This document shows, piece by piece, positions 1 through 6,526 of a stretch of DNA of 6,739 nt. Position 1 is the first letter of the stretch; the number at the start of each line of letters is the position of its first letter. The stretch covers positions 1-6,739 of the forward strand of contig JAJYPQ010000221.1 in the NCBI GenBank assembly GCA_021795255.1. Direction: 5' to 3'. The position numbers were made by a program, and so were the translations under genes. Below the pieces are notes generated by a model. It saw only the letters and a program-made list of their open reading frames with translations, had not been told where the DNA came from and made no database searches. This DNA is from Pseudomonadota bacterium (GTDB taxonomy: Bacteria; Pseudomonadota; Gammaproteobacteria; Acidiferrobacterales; Acidiferrobacteraceae).

Positions 1-111
1 CTGTGGTGAAGGGGCGATACTCGTCACCCGTCTCTGGTTCGGCGGTTTTACACGAAGGTCCTGATTCAACAGATTGCGCGCTACCGAGTTGGTCGTCGCC
101 TTGCATTCCCG
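1..111 (-). pseudogene. Degenerate IS3-family transposase (OrfB) fragment, cut by the window edge
   Basis: Read on the minus strand, the frame open from 123 down to 1 encodes 41 residues. They include the blocks KATTNS, VARNLLNQD, PNQ and VT-x-I in that order. I recognise this as the stretch just before and into the DDE catalytic core of IS3-family OrfB transposases, where the usual pattern is KATTNS-(about 5 residues)-VA-x-NLLNQDF-...-PNQ-x-WVTDI. The copy is damaged. The residues usually found between KATTNS and VA are missing, the Trp and Asp of WVTDI are replaced (RRVTSI), and an in-frame TGA lies upstream at 124-126. No terminal inverted repeat or target duplication could be identified. 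The rest, if any, lies left of the window. It is a relic, not an active element. The family call rests on motif memory; no search was run. Confidence 0.66.
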
Positions 112-175
112 GGCCCCATCGGCTCACAAAGGCTCGCACTGACATCTTCCACAATCCGTGAGATTTTCTGCGTGG

Positions 176-204
176 CCAGTACACTTCACGGCGTTTGTTA
201 TAAT
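176..204 (+). promoter_or_regulatory. Extended -10 promoter for the Sel1-repeat gene
   Basis: The sequence TGTTATAAT at 196-204 is a perfect extended -10 (TG-n-TATAAT). No good -35 is visible at the expected distance (CCAGTA at 176-181, 17-bp spacer), which is common when an extended -10 is present. Transcription would start near 211, giving a leader of roughly 105 bases before the ATG at 318. No terminator or promoter lies between it and the gene. Inferred from consensus only. Confidence 0.6.
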
Positions 205-304
205 GTGCCTATTAGACAAGAACCAACAATCTGTAAAAAGGCCGTGTCAATCGGTTCGCAAGGAATACTCTCTAACCTTTTGTCATCGGCACTTAAACCG
301 TTAA

Positions 305-315
305 GGGGGGGGCGG
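305..315 (+). promoter_or_regulatory. Unusual ribosome site containing a run of eight G
   Basis: Positions 305-312 are eight consecutive G, preceded by AA and followed by CGGAA directly before the ATG at 318. AAGGGG or GGGGCGG can pair with the anti-Shine-Dalgarno, so this is probably the ribosome site. Because it is a homopolymer, its length and its spacing to the start could vary by slippage. Confidence 0.5.
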
Positions 316-317
316 AA

Positions 318-1109
318 ATGTCAAAAATCGCGGGTATAAGGATCGCATTCTTGGCGATTTCATTATCTCCGGTTACTGCCGCCGCGCTATCTTCGGCAAT
401 ACCCGTAGGATCAATGGGAAATCTCCGCGCCACGGTCGCCGCAAGCCCCGCGCTGACGCGTCATGTAGAGGCCGATATACTGAGCGGAGCGGCCTTGCTG
501 AAGACGGAGAAACGGGCACAGCAAGGCAACATCGCAGCGGAATTCGACCTGGGCAGATCGTATTTTGATATGGCGACGCTCCATAGGCAGGGGGCCCGAA
601 AGAATATTTCGCTCGGACTGCAATGGTACCGGCGAGCCGCGCTTCAGGGCTACGCGCCCGCGCAGGCTCGCCTAGCGAGCGCCTACCTCAGCGGACTGGG
701 AGTCCCCAAAAACGAAGCCCGGGCTCTCAAATGGCTCCGCCGGGCCACGGCCCAAAAATATGCGCCGGCAGAAGGTCTGCTAGGGGGTCTATACCTTTCG
801 GGTCTAGGCGTGCCCATGAATCCGCATAGAGGTGTTCACTGGATCCGTCTCGCGGCAAGACAGGGGAACGCCGCATCGGCAATGAGCCTTGGGTTCATGT
901 ATTTTACCGGTGACGCAAACGTTCCTAAAAATTACACCAAAGCCGCCCGATGGCTTCTTTCGGCGAAAGCCATCAGCGCAAAAATGGGTATTGATCTGCC
1001 GGTTGTAACGTCAATGCTGCAAGTCGCCGAAAGCCACCTATCTCCCGCCCAGATATCCCAAGTCCGGAAAGAGGTCCAAAAGCAGTTGCAGGCACATAAG
1101 CCACACTAA
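318..1109 (+). CDS. Exported Sel1-repeat (SLR/TPR-like) protein
   Basis: 263 residues. The N-terminus is a Sec-type signal peptide: a basic start (K3, R8), a hydrophobic stretch at about 9-24, and a likely cleavage in the Ala-rich region near 21-27. Residues about 72-220 form four Sel1-like repeats. The first is degenerate, with extra residues around ATLHRQGARKN (86-96). The next three carry the A-x-A-x-x-x-L-x-x-x-Y-x-x-G-x-x-V-P-x-N pattern and end in W-x-x-x-A helices (SGLGVPKN at 125-132, SGLGVPMN at 161-168). Such repeats form an alpha-solenoid used for protein-protein contacts, so it is probably a periplasmic scaffold or adaptor. Its partner is not shown by the neighbours. The ATG at 318 is chosen for its position after a G-rich ribosome site (305-315) and because the signal peptide begins there. 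It appears monocistronic, with its own promoter and a strong hairpin about 50 bases after the stop. Sel1 proteins vary widely, so no specific function is assigned. Confidence 0.88.
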   Translation: MSKIAGIRIAFLAISLSPVTAAALSSAIPVGSMGNLRATVAASPALTRHVEADILSGAALLKTEKRAQQGNIAAEFDLGRSYFDMATLHRQGARKNISLGLQWYRRAALQGYAPAQARLASAYLSGLGVPKNEARALKWLRRATAQKYAPAEGLLGGLYLSGLGVPMNPHRGVHWIRLAARQGNAASAMSLGFMYFTGDANVPKNYTKAARWLLSAKAISAKMGIDLPVVTSMLQVAESHLSPAQISQVRKEVQKQLQAHKPH

Positions 1110-1158
1110 TCGCCACCGCCCTGTCGCTGTCATCGAAGACCAAACCGCAACACAGGGC

Positions 1159-1190
1159 TGCGGTCCCTTGGCGACAGCCAAGAGACCGCA
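1159..1190. terminator. Strong hairpin after the Sel1-repeat gene, probable terminator
   Basis: The arms TGCGGTC-C-CTTGGC (1159-1172) and GCCAAG-A-GACCGCA (1177-1190) pair in 13 of 14 positions with a GACA tetraloop. The hairpin sits 50 bases past the stop codon of the Sel1-repeat gene. Only TT follows on the plus strand and there is no T-run on the minus strand, so it is not a classical intrinsic terminator. It could stop transcription with help, protect the mRNA 3' end, or be an intergenic structural element. Confidence 0.5.
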
Positions 1191-1423
1191 TTAAGCCTTG
1201 CGATCGACATGAAGGTCCCTGGGGACCATAAGCCTTGGTCGCTTGCGGACCGGAGCCACGCTCCTTCTATTCGCAGAGTCTTCCTGGGCGTTTTGGCCTC
1301 ATCCGATCGACATCGATCGTGCCGGCCATCTCAGACACCCCGAGCCGAAGGGAAACTTCAGGGCCCGTCGCTTTTCGGTTACTGATAAGTACCTACTTTA
1401 TCGCACCCACCGGACTTGCTACC

Positions 1424-1452
1424 GTGGCAGGCGTTAACGGATAGACGATAAT
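1424..1452 (+). promoter_or_regulatory. Candidate sigma70 promoter for the YceI-family gene
   Basis: GTGGCA (1424-1429, four of six matches to TTGACA) and GATAAT (1447-1452, five of six matches to TATAAT) are separated by 17 bp. Transcription would start near 1459, leaving a short leader that contains the GGAGG at 1472-1476. Consensus match only. Confidence 0.42.
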
Positions 1453-1481
1453 GTCCACTGTTGTCGCTCACGGAGGATTAC

Positions 1482-2135
1482 ATGAGTAAGCTAAAAATTG
1501 CCGTAACCGTAGCGGCCATCGCACTGGGTGTCAGCAGCGCGATCCCTTTCGCCCTCGCCGCCTCTACGGCCTCTTCCTCCTATCATTGGCTGAATTCAAG
1601 CCCCAACGGAACCTACAAGATCGACCCGGCCCACACCGAGGTTTTGTTCACGATCGGTCACGTGGGCATCGAACCGTTTTCCGGCCGCTTTGACAAAATC
1701 TCCGGCATCTACACGTTTACCAACAAGGCCCCTCGGACCGACCGCGTCCATATCACCATACCAGCCGCCAGCATCGATACCGATTTCGCTTTGCGGGATA
1801 AAGATCTGCGTGGCCCGATGTTTTTCGACGTGGGTCGGTACCCCGACATCACTTTTGTGAGCACCCGTTATCAACCCACCGGCCCCAAGACCGGCAAGCT
1901 ATACGGTAATTTGACCTTGCATGGCGTCACGCGTCATGTCGTGTTCCGCGTCTGGGAAAAGGGTGCTGGAAGCGTGACTTATCTGCCTAAACCCTGGGGC
2001 GGATATCTCTCTGGCTTTGTAGCCAAAACCGCCATTCAGCGCAGCGACTATGGCATGAAGGCTTATCTGCCGGAAGGATTATCTAACACAGTACACATCA
2101 AGGTCGAGGTGGAAGGTATCCGCCAACCGCAGTGA
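1482..2135 (+). CDS. YceI-family periplasmic polyprenoid-binding-type protein
   Basis: 217 residues from the ATG at 1482, which has GGAGG (1472-1476) five bases upstream. A TTG at 1461 extends the frame by seven codons but would swallow that ribosome site and spoil the signal peptide, so it is rejected. Residues 1-26 are a Sec signal peptide (basic start, hydrophobic core, cleavage after ALA). The YceI domain fills about 43-215. It opens with YKIDPAHTEVLFTIGHVGI, continues with FSGRF, then DTDFALRDKDLRGPMFFDV and the typical YPDITFVST, then LYGNLTLHGVTR and a C-terminal SDYGM/VHIKVEVEG strand. The family forms a lipocalin-like barrel that binds long polyprenoid lipids or amphipathic molecules in the periplasm. 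Members are often stress-induced and often sit with cytochrome b561, which is absent here. Length and motifs are normal. The physiological ligand cannot be inferred. Confidence 0.92.
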   Translation: MSKLKIAVTVAAIALGVSSAIPFALAASTASSSYHWLNSSPNGTYKIDPAHTEVLFTIGHVGIEPFSGRFDKISGIYTFTNKAPRTDRVHITIPAASIDTDFALRDKDLRGPMFFDVGRYPDITFVSTRYQPTGPKTGKLYGNLTLHGVTRHVVFRVWEKGAGSVTYLPKPWGGYLSGFVAKTAIQRSDYGMKAYLPEGLSNTVHIKVEVEGIRQPQ

Positions 2136-2221
2136 TCGGTCTCGGACATCACGTTTTGCGTCGTGTATTGGCAAGACCCAGAACACGGCAACGATAACAC
2201 TTCTTGCTTTAAGGAGGCCAA

Positions 2222-2941
2222 ATGACAGGTCAAGCTTATGAGTACCAACATGGAAGCACTACGCTTGAAGGCTATCTCGCCGTGGGCGTCTCAGGAACCA
2301 CGAAACGCCCCGGGGTCCTGGTCTTCCATGAGTGGATGGGGGTGTCAGACCACGAAAAGACCGCCTGCGACGATCTGGCCAAGGCCGGCTATATAGCCTT
2401 AGCCGCAGATATCTTCGGAAAAGGAGACCGCCCACGTAACCCCGATGAGGCCGGTCAGTACGCGGGGCGCTACCGTGCGGGCGACCGTAGCCTTATGCGT
2501 CAACGCGCGGCGGCGGCACTGGCGGCACTCCGGGCCCACCCCCAATGCCAAGCCGACAAAATCGCGGCCATCGGATTTTGCTTCGGGGGCACCACCGCCC
2601 TCGAACTCGCGCGTTCCGGTGCCGACCTAAAAGGCGTCGTGACCTTCCATGCCAATCTACATACGGAGCACCCGGCTACCGCGGGCACACTCAAGGCAAA
2701 GATCCTTGCGCTCCATGGGGCCGAGGATCCCTTCGTTTTGCAAGCGGAGGTATCCGGTTTTCTCGCTGAAATGCGTGCCGCCCATGCCGACTGGCAGTTC
2801 GTCCAGTACAGCGATGCGGTGCATAGCTTCACCAATCCAGCCGCTGGCAACGAGCCCCAGAAGGGTTTTGCTTACAACAAGCGCGCCGCCCAGCGTGCCT
2901 GGGCTGCTATGCTCGGGTTTTTCAAAGAACTCTTCGCCTAG
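2222..2941 (+). CDS. Dienelactone hydrolase family protein (alpha/beta hydrolase)
   Basis: 239 residues, the usual length for the family. It has an ideal ribosome site, AAGGAGG (2211-2217), four bases before the ATG. There is no signal peptide, so it is cytoplasmic. The alpha/beta-hydrolase landmarks are FHEWMG at 35-40, the nucleophile elbow GFCFGG at 118-123 with Cys120, Asp169 in HGAEDPF, and His201 in HSFTNP. These form the Cys-Asp-His triad of dienelactone hydrolases. Glu37 matches the conserved Glu that holds the nucleophilic Cys at rest. The position after HSFT where true chloroaromatic-pathway enzymes have an Arg is Asn205 here, and no ring-cleavage genes are nearby. It is therefore probably a general carboxylester or lactone hydrolase rather than a catabolic dienelactone hydrolase. 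It lies 86 bases after the YceI-family gene on the same strand and may share its transcript, though TTGGCA/GATAAC at 2168-2198 (19-bp spacer) is a weak promoter possibility. Substrate unknown. Confidence 0.9.
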   Translation: MTGQAYEYQHGSTTLEGYLAVGVSGTTKRPGVLVFHEWMGVSDHEKTACDDLAKAGYIALAADIFGKGDRPRNPDEAGQYAGRYRAGDRSLMRQRAAAALAALRAHPQCQADKIAAIGFCFGGTTALELARSGADLKGVVTFHANLHTEHPATAGTLKAKILALHGAEDPFVLQAEVSGFLAEMRAAHADWQFVQYSDAVHSFTNPAAGNEPQKGFAYNKRAAQRAWAAMLGFFKELFA

Positions 2942-2949
2942 AAGGGTAA

Positions 2950-2995
2950 GGGCCGTCGAGCCATGGGTGCCTCTATGACTTGGCGGTCACGGCCC
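2950..2995 (+). terminator. Possible stem-loop after the hydrolase gene
   Basis: GGGCCGT (2950-2956) is complementary to ACGGCCC (2989-2995), with an inner GCCA (2960-2963) / TGGC (2981-2984) pair. It starts nine bases past the hydrolase stop. There is no T-run, so it could act only as a rho-dependent or 3'-end structure. Weak support. Confidence 0.27.
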
Positions 2996-3018
2996 CGGCC
3001 GCGTACCGCAGACACCCT

Positions 3019-3051
3019 AAAATCCCCCCGGGCCCGTCGGCCCTCGGGAGG
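3019..3051 (-). terminator. Intrinsic-type terminator at the end of the copper operon (minus strand)
   Basis: Read on the minus strand, CCTCCC-GA-GGGCC, loop GACG, then GGCCC-GGGGGG gives an 11-bp stem (one G-T pair, a two-base bulge). It is followed by ATTTTA. It lies about 20 bases past the stop of the dehydrogenase fragment and would end transcripts coming from copA. On the plus strand it lacks a T-run and one pair becomes C-A. The T-tract is short (four), so efficiency is uncertain. Confidence 0.55.
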
Positions 3052-3071
3052 CGCGCCCGAACCTCCTTCGT

Positions 3072-3446
3072 CTAGAAGTCCGCGTCCAATACAATCCTAT
3101 AGCGCGCTTTGCCACTTCGCAGGTGATCAAGCGCGTCGTTTACCCGCGACATCGGGAAACGTTCCACTTGCGGCGCGATGGCATGACGTCCGGCAAAATC
3201 GAGCATCTTCCCGACGGTGGCCGGACGGCCTAAGGGCGACCCCGAGACCTCCTTCTGGCCGCCAGTCAATCCAAATACCGGGATATCAAGGGGTCTTAAT
3301 ACGGCTCCTACGAAGTGGAGGCACCCGCGCGGCGCCAAGGCCTCCAGGAACCGCGTCCAATCCAAAACCACATTGGTGGTAACCAACAAAAAGTCGAAGG
3401 TTCCGGCCAGGCGTCCGAGCACGATCGCTCGCGCATAGCATGCCAC
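3072..3446 (-). pseudogene. C-terminal fragment of a zinc-type NAD(P)-dependent alcohol dehydrogenase
   Basis: 124 codons from a GTG at 3446. Residues 13-124 match the last third of cinnamyl-alcohol-dehydrogenase-like, zinc-dependent medium-chain dehydrogenases: AGTFDFLLVTTN (end of the Rossmann domain), LAPRGCLHFVGAV, GGQKEVSGSP, MLDFAGRHAIAP, FPMSRVNDALDHLRSGKARY and RIVLDADF at the very end. Full enzymes are about 330-350 residues. The catalytic GroES-like domain, all zinc ligands and the first half of the nucleotide-binding fold are missing, so it cannot be an active dehydrogenase. Residues 1-12 look unrelated. GGAGG (3453-3457) stands six bases before the GTG, and an in-frame TAG (3447-3449) directly precedes the GTG, so a short protein might still be made. 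It lies 83 bases after the copZ-like gene on the same strand. I read it as a remnant left by deletion or by insertion of the copper genes, not as part of copper export. Confidence 0.8.
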
Positions 3447-3529
3447 CTATCACCTCCGGCAACATACGCCGAACACCCATGAGACATTTGCAAAAAGGAT
3501 TCCGGCCCCACCATCGTCCCCTCCATCCC

Positions 3530-3739
3530 TCAACTGCGCATAGTCTCCGCCTCATAGCCCTCGCTCTCGACCGCCTTGATGAGTTGTGCGGCCTCGGCTT
3601 GGCCTTTTATGAGGCCCTGGCCCTTCTCGAGATTGACCTCCACCGACTCAACACCCGGGACCGATTGCAGAGCCTTGGTGACCGCGGCGACACAATGTCC
3701 GCATGTCATGCCTGTAATGCGCAATGCGACCTGAGCCAT
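3530..3739 (-). CDS. copZ: CopZ-like copper chaperone (heavy-metal-associated domain)
   Basis: 69 residues, a single HMA domain of ferredoxin-like fold. GMTCGHC at 10-16 supplies the two Cys (13 and 16) that bind one Cu(I). The rest follows the family: V-x-x-V-T-K-A-L, then SVPGVESVEVNLEKGQGLI and a terminal SEGYEAE. The ATG at 3739 has AAGGAGG (3744-3750) four bases upstream. It is cytoplasmic and would pass Cu(I) to CopA, whose gene ends 49 bases upstream on the same strand, so the two are very probably one operon. A TACAAT hexamer on the minus strand (3767-3762) in the gap could give some independent transcription, but it has no matching -35. No good terminator follows, only a T5 run near 3495-3499. 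MerP-like mercury carriers share the fold, but those have a signal peptide, which is absent here. The symbol is by family and context. Confidence 0.9.
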   Translation of the reverse strand: MAQVALRITGMTCGHCVAAVTKALQSVPGVESVEVNLEKGQGLIKGQAEAAQLIKAVESEGYEAETMRS

Positions 3740-3788
3740 TCGTCCTCCTTCCGTTTAAGTCATTGTAGAATGCCGTACAGATTAACTC

Positions 3789-6281
3789 TCATGGCGATAT
3801 CGAACCCGCCTTGATCGCAGCCGATGGCCCCTCAGCCACCTCCGTTGAAAGTACAGGCGGTCGCAGGCGCTTGAGGCGCAGGCTATTGGCTAATACAAAT
3901 ACGCTTGAAAGGGCCATAGCCACCCCTGCCAACATCGGATTGAGATGCACGCCAAAACCCGGATACAAAAGGCCGGCCGCGAGAGGAATCAGAATAATAT
4001 TGTAAAAAAACGCCCAAAAAAGATTGCCACGAATGGTAGCCAAGGTCCGCCGGGCGACATCGATCGCGGTCGCAATAGAGCTCAAGTTATGGGTGACCGT
4101 GACGTCCGCCGCTTCGATCGCGACATCGGTTCCGTTCGCGACCGCGATCCCCACGTCGGCCTGAGCAAGCGCCGGGGCATCGTTTATACCATCACCCACG
4201 AACGCCACCTTGTACCCCTCTCGTTGCAAATTCTCCACGGCCTTGGCCTTTCCTTCCGGAAGCACATTGGCCGAGTAGCGCTCAATTCCGATGGCGCGAG
4301 CAAGATAGGCGCAAGCCGGCTCCGTATCGCCGGAAATCATGACGACCGACAGCTTGCGGTCCTTGAGTGCTCGCACCAAGGCCTTGGCCTCTGGCCGCAG
4401 CGGATCCGCCAAGGCCAAAACCGCGAGGAGGGTCTTATCGCGCGCCACATAGATGACGGTTTTTCCTTGTGCCGAGAACTGTCTCGCGTCTTCGTCCCAG
4501 GCGTCGAGCGTGATCCCCTCTTGCGCCATAAGGCGTGCCGCCCCTATGACAAGGGACCGACCCTCCACCTGGGCACGTATGCCAAATCCCGGCTGGGTTT
4601 CGAAGGCCTCGGCCGGCCCCGGATCGAGTCCAGCCTCGCGCGCTGCCTCGACAAGCGCTAAGGCCACGGGGTGCTCGCTTCCCCATTCGGCCCGCGCCGC
4701 CAAGCGCAAGACCTCCTCGCGCGAAACGGCGTGAGACACGACATCGGTAAGCCGCGCGCGACCCCACGTAAGGGTACCCGTCTTATCGAATACCACCGTG
4801 TCAACGTGGCTCAATGCCTCGAGCGCCGCGCCCTTCCGATACAAGACACCGAGCTCGGCTGCGCGTCCCGTACCGACCATGATGGCCGCAGGAGTCGCAA
4901 GTCCCATGGCGCAGGGACAAGCCACCACAAGCACCGACACGGCGCTGACGAGCGCCATGGTGATGGCAGGGGGCGGTCCGAAGCTGAGCCACGCCGCAAA
5001 GGTAAGGCCCGACAGCGCCAGGATCGTGGGCGTGAATACCCGCACCACTTGGTCCGCTAAGCCTTGGATCGGGAGCTTGGATGTTTGTGCCTTCTCGACG
5101 AGACGGATGATACGCCCCAGGACCGTCGCGCTCCCAAGTTCGGTAACCTCCACCTGAAGCGCGCCGTACTGGTTCACGGATCCGCCTACGACCAGATCTC
5201 CGACACGCTTTCTGACCGGCATAGCCTCGCCCGTGAGCATCGATTCGTTGACATAGCTTTCGCCGTCCCGTACCCGTCCATCGACAGGCACCCTTTCGCC
5301 AGGCCTGACCAAGACCACCTCGCCCACCTTCAAACGATTCGTGGGGATCTCCTCCTCCAAGGCCCCATTCAGCCTTGTGACCGTTTTCGCCTGTAACCCG
5401 ACAAGCTTCTGAATGGCGGCTCCGGCCCGCCCTTTCGCCAGCGCCTCGAGATACTTACCCGCTAGGATGACTGTAATAATCACCGCGGCGGAATCGAAAT
5501 AGAGCTGCCGGGCATTCGGAGGGAATAGGCTTGGCCTCACCAGAACCAAGAGGCTATAGAACCAGGCGGCCCCTGTGCCGGTCATGACAAGACTATTCAT
5601 ATCGGGGGCGAGATGCCGATAGGCTATGAACCCGGGGCGGAAAAAGCGACGCCCGGGACCCCACAAAATCGCCGTCGTAAGGATAGCCTCGATCCATCCC
5701 TGCCCGGCTTTCGATAAGAGCTGATCGAATACTGTTCTAAGTTCCGGCACAAAGATTGTCCCCATCGACAACATCAGGACCGGAATCGTCAAGAAGGCCG
5801 CCACTACGAAATCGCGGCGCACGCGTGCACCTACCCCCTCGTGCGCCACCTCGGGGTCTTGATCCAGGCGAAACGGCTCATAACCCGCTTGGCTAATCAC
5901 TTCCGCGAGTTGTTCTGGCCGCACCGCGCCCGCAAGATAGCGCACACTGGCCCGTTCTGTGGCAAGATTGACGGCCACCTCGAGGACCCCCGGCTGGGCC
6001 TTCAAGGAGCGCTCGACCCGCGCCACACAGGAGGCACACGTCATCCCCCGGACACCCACGTCCCAGTCCGCGAAAACCGGCGTGTAGCCGCTTTCCTTCA
6101 CCTGACTCACGATCCGATCGAGACCCGCGGTCGCGGAGTCATAGGAGACCGTGACTTTTTCTGAGGCAAGATTCACAGACACCCCATCGACACCCGGCAC
6201 GGCACGTAAGGCGCGCTCGACCCGCGCCACACAGGAGGCACACGTCATCCCCTCGACCTCGAACTCCGTCTCCTGCCTCAT
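3789..6281 (-). CDS. copA: Cu(I)-translocating P1B-type ATPase CopA
   Basis: 830 residues from the ATG at 6281. Two N-terminal metal-binding domains carry GMTCASC at 11-17 and 79-85. Eight membrane helices follow: MA about 157-177, MB 196-211, then about 229-249, 262-281, 415-435, 441-464, 753-773 and 782-802. The copper-site residues are CPC (455-457), YN (760-761) and M-x-x-SS (789-793), the signature of Cu(I)-exporting P1B-1 pumps. The actuator domain has TGE (350-352). The phosphorylation site is DKTGT (499-503, Asp499 phosphorylated), nucleotide binding uses SEHP (535-538), and the hinge is GDGIND (696-701). The P-domain TGDN is SGDT here, a mild variant. It sits in the inner membrane and exports Cu(I) from the cytoplasm using ATP. 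An alternative ATG at 6287 leaves one base after AAGGGGG (6289-6295), whereas the ATG at 6281 leaves seven, so 6281 is preferred. The copZ-like gene follows 49 bases later. All catalytic residues are intact; silver may also be carried. Confidence 0.95.
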   Translation of the reverse strand: MRQETEFEVEGMTCASCVARVERALRAVPGVDGVSVNLASEKVTVSYDSATAGLDRIVSQVKESGYTPVFADWDVGVRGMTCASCVARVERSLKAQPGVLEVAVNLATERASVRYLAGAVRPEQLAEVISQAGYEPFRLDQDPEVAHEGVGARVRRDFVVAAFLTIPVLMLSMGTIFVPELRTVFDQLLSKAGQGWIEAILTTAILWGPGRRFFRPGFIAYRHLAPDMNSLVMTGTGAAWFYSLLVLVRPSLFPPNARQLYFDSAAVIITVILAGKYLEALAKGRAGAAIQKLVGLQAKTVTRLNGALEEEIPTNRLKVGEVVLVRPGERVPVDGRVRDGESYVNESMLTGEAMPVRKRVGDLVVGGSVNQYGALQVEVTELGSATVLGRIIRLVEKAQTSKLPIQGLADQVVRVFTPTILALSGLTFAAWLSFGPPPAITMALVSAVSVLVVACPCAMGLATPAAIMVGTGRAAELGVLYRKGAALEALSHVDTVVFDKTGTLTWGRARLTDVVSHAVSREEVLRLAARAEWGSEHPVALALVEAAREAGLDPGPAEAFETQPGFGIRAQVEGRSLVIGAARLMAQEGITLDAWDEDARQFSAQGKTVIYVARDKTLLAVLALADPLRPEAKALVRALKDRKLSVVMISGDTEPACAYLARAIGIERYSANVLPEGKAKAVENLQREGYKVAFVGDGINDAPALAQADVGIAVANGTDVAIEAADVTVTHNLSSIATAIDVARRTLATIRGNLFWAFFYNIILIPLAAGLLYPGFGVHLNPMLAGVAMALSSVFVLANSLRLKRLRPPVLSTEVAEGPSAAIKAGSISP
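6009..6048 (-). repeat. 40-bp exact direct repeat inside copA, copy in metal-binding domain 2
   Basis: Identical base for base to 6213-6252, exactly 204 bp (68 codons) away and in the same frame. It encodes [13 protein letters not shown] of the second metal-binding domain. Flanking codons of the two domains have diverged clearly. Confidence 0.9.
6213..6252 (-). repeat. 40-bp exact direct repeat inside copA, copy in metal-binding domain 1
   Basis: Partner of 6009-6048, encoding [13 protein letters not shown] of the first metal-binding domain. Recombination between the copies would delete exactly one domain in frame. Confidence 0.9.
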
Positions 6282-6489
6282 GGGCATACCCCCTTCATAT
6301 GGCGATCCCTTCTTCCAGCGAGCTTTCCCTTATCGCTCATTCCCGCAAAACCGTCTGCGTGCCGCGGGCAAGAGGTCCCAAGTCGCAAGGGTGCGCCGTC
6401 CAACAGAGCTCACTCCTCCGACCAAACGATCCGCGTATCGACACCGAAGCGGGAGCACCCCTACCAGCGTTTGCTCTCGATACCCGTCC

Positions 6490-6510
6490 TCCCGCGATTA
6501 TAAGGCGGGA
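6490..6510 (-). promoter_or_regulatory. Candidate copA promoter/operator: TATAAT inside a palindrome
   Basis: On the minus strand TCCCGC (6510-6505) and GCGGGA (6495-6490) form a perfect 6-bp inverted repeat around CTTATAATC. TATAAT (6502-6497) is a perfect -10 pointing at copA, about 210 bases upstream of it. No good -35 is present (CTCGCA at 16 bp, three of six matches). A weak -35 plus a palindrome over the -10 suggests a regulated promoter, but the layout is not a standard CueR box, which lies between -35 and -10. A third complementary arm, GCGGGAG on the plus strand, is at 6449-6455. Confidence 0.38.
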
Positions 6511-6526
6511 CCGGCCATTGCGAGTA

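Larger units (their letters stand above)
1110..1481. other. Intergenic region without a recognisable gene
   Basis: No coding frame here resembles a known protein or has a good ribosome site. It holds the hairpin at 1159-1190 and a near-palindrome GGTCCC-TG-GGGACC at 1214-1227. CGATCGACAT occurs twice (1201-1210 and 1304-1313). The second copy is part of CGATCG-ACAT-CGATCG (1304-1319), an inverted repeat of two CGATCG palindromes. A promoter candidate for the next gene lies at 1424-1452. The palindromes could be protein-binding sites; no regulator is encoded nearby. Confidence 0.5.

Noticed and set aside
3..167. Plus-strand frame open for 53 codons at the left edge
   Set aside because: It is opposite the recognisable transposase fragment and has no family features.
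1235..1444. Two overlapping plus-strand open frames between the Sel1-repeat and YceI-family genes
   Set aside because: Start codons lack ribosome sites, translations look random, and the frames overlap palindromes and the promoter candidate.
2963..3382. 139-codon plus-strand open frame
   Set aside because: Pro/Arg/Ser-rich translation opposite the clear dehydrogenase fragment; it also spans the minus-strand terminator hairpin.
3945..4661. A 238-codon plus-strand open frame opposite copA
   Set aside because: It lies antisense inside the conserved ATPase domains, has no ribosome site, and its basic, low-complexity translation matches no family I know. Such frames are expected opposite GC-rich genes.
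4671..5157. Two overlapping plus-strand open frames opposite copA
   Set aside because: Shadow frames of the membrane and actuator part of copA, without start signals or family features.
6288..6420. Classical CueR operator directly before copA
   Set aside because: I looked for a CCTTCC-type dyad between a -35 and -10 with 19-20 bp spacing and found none.
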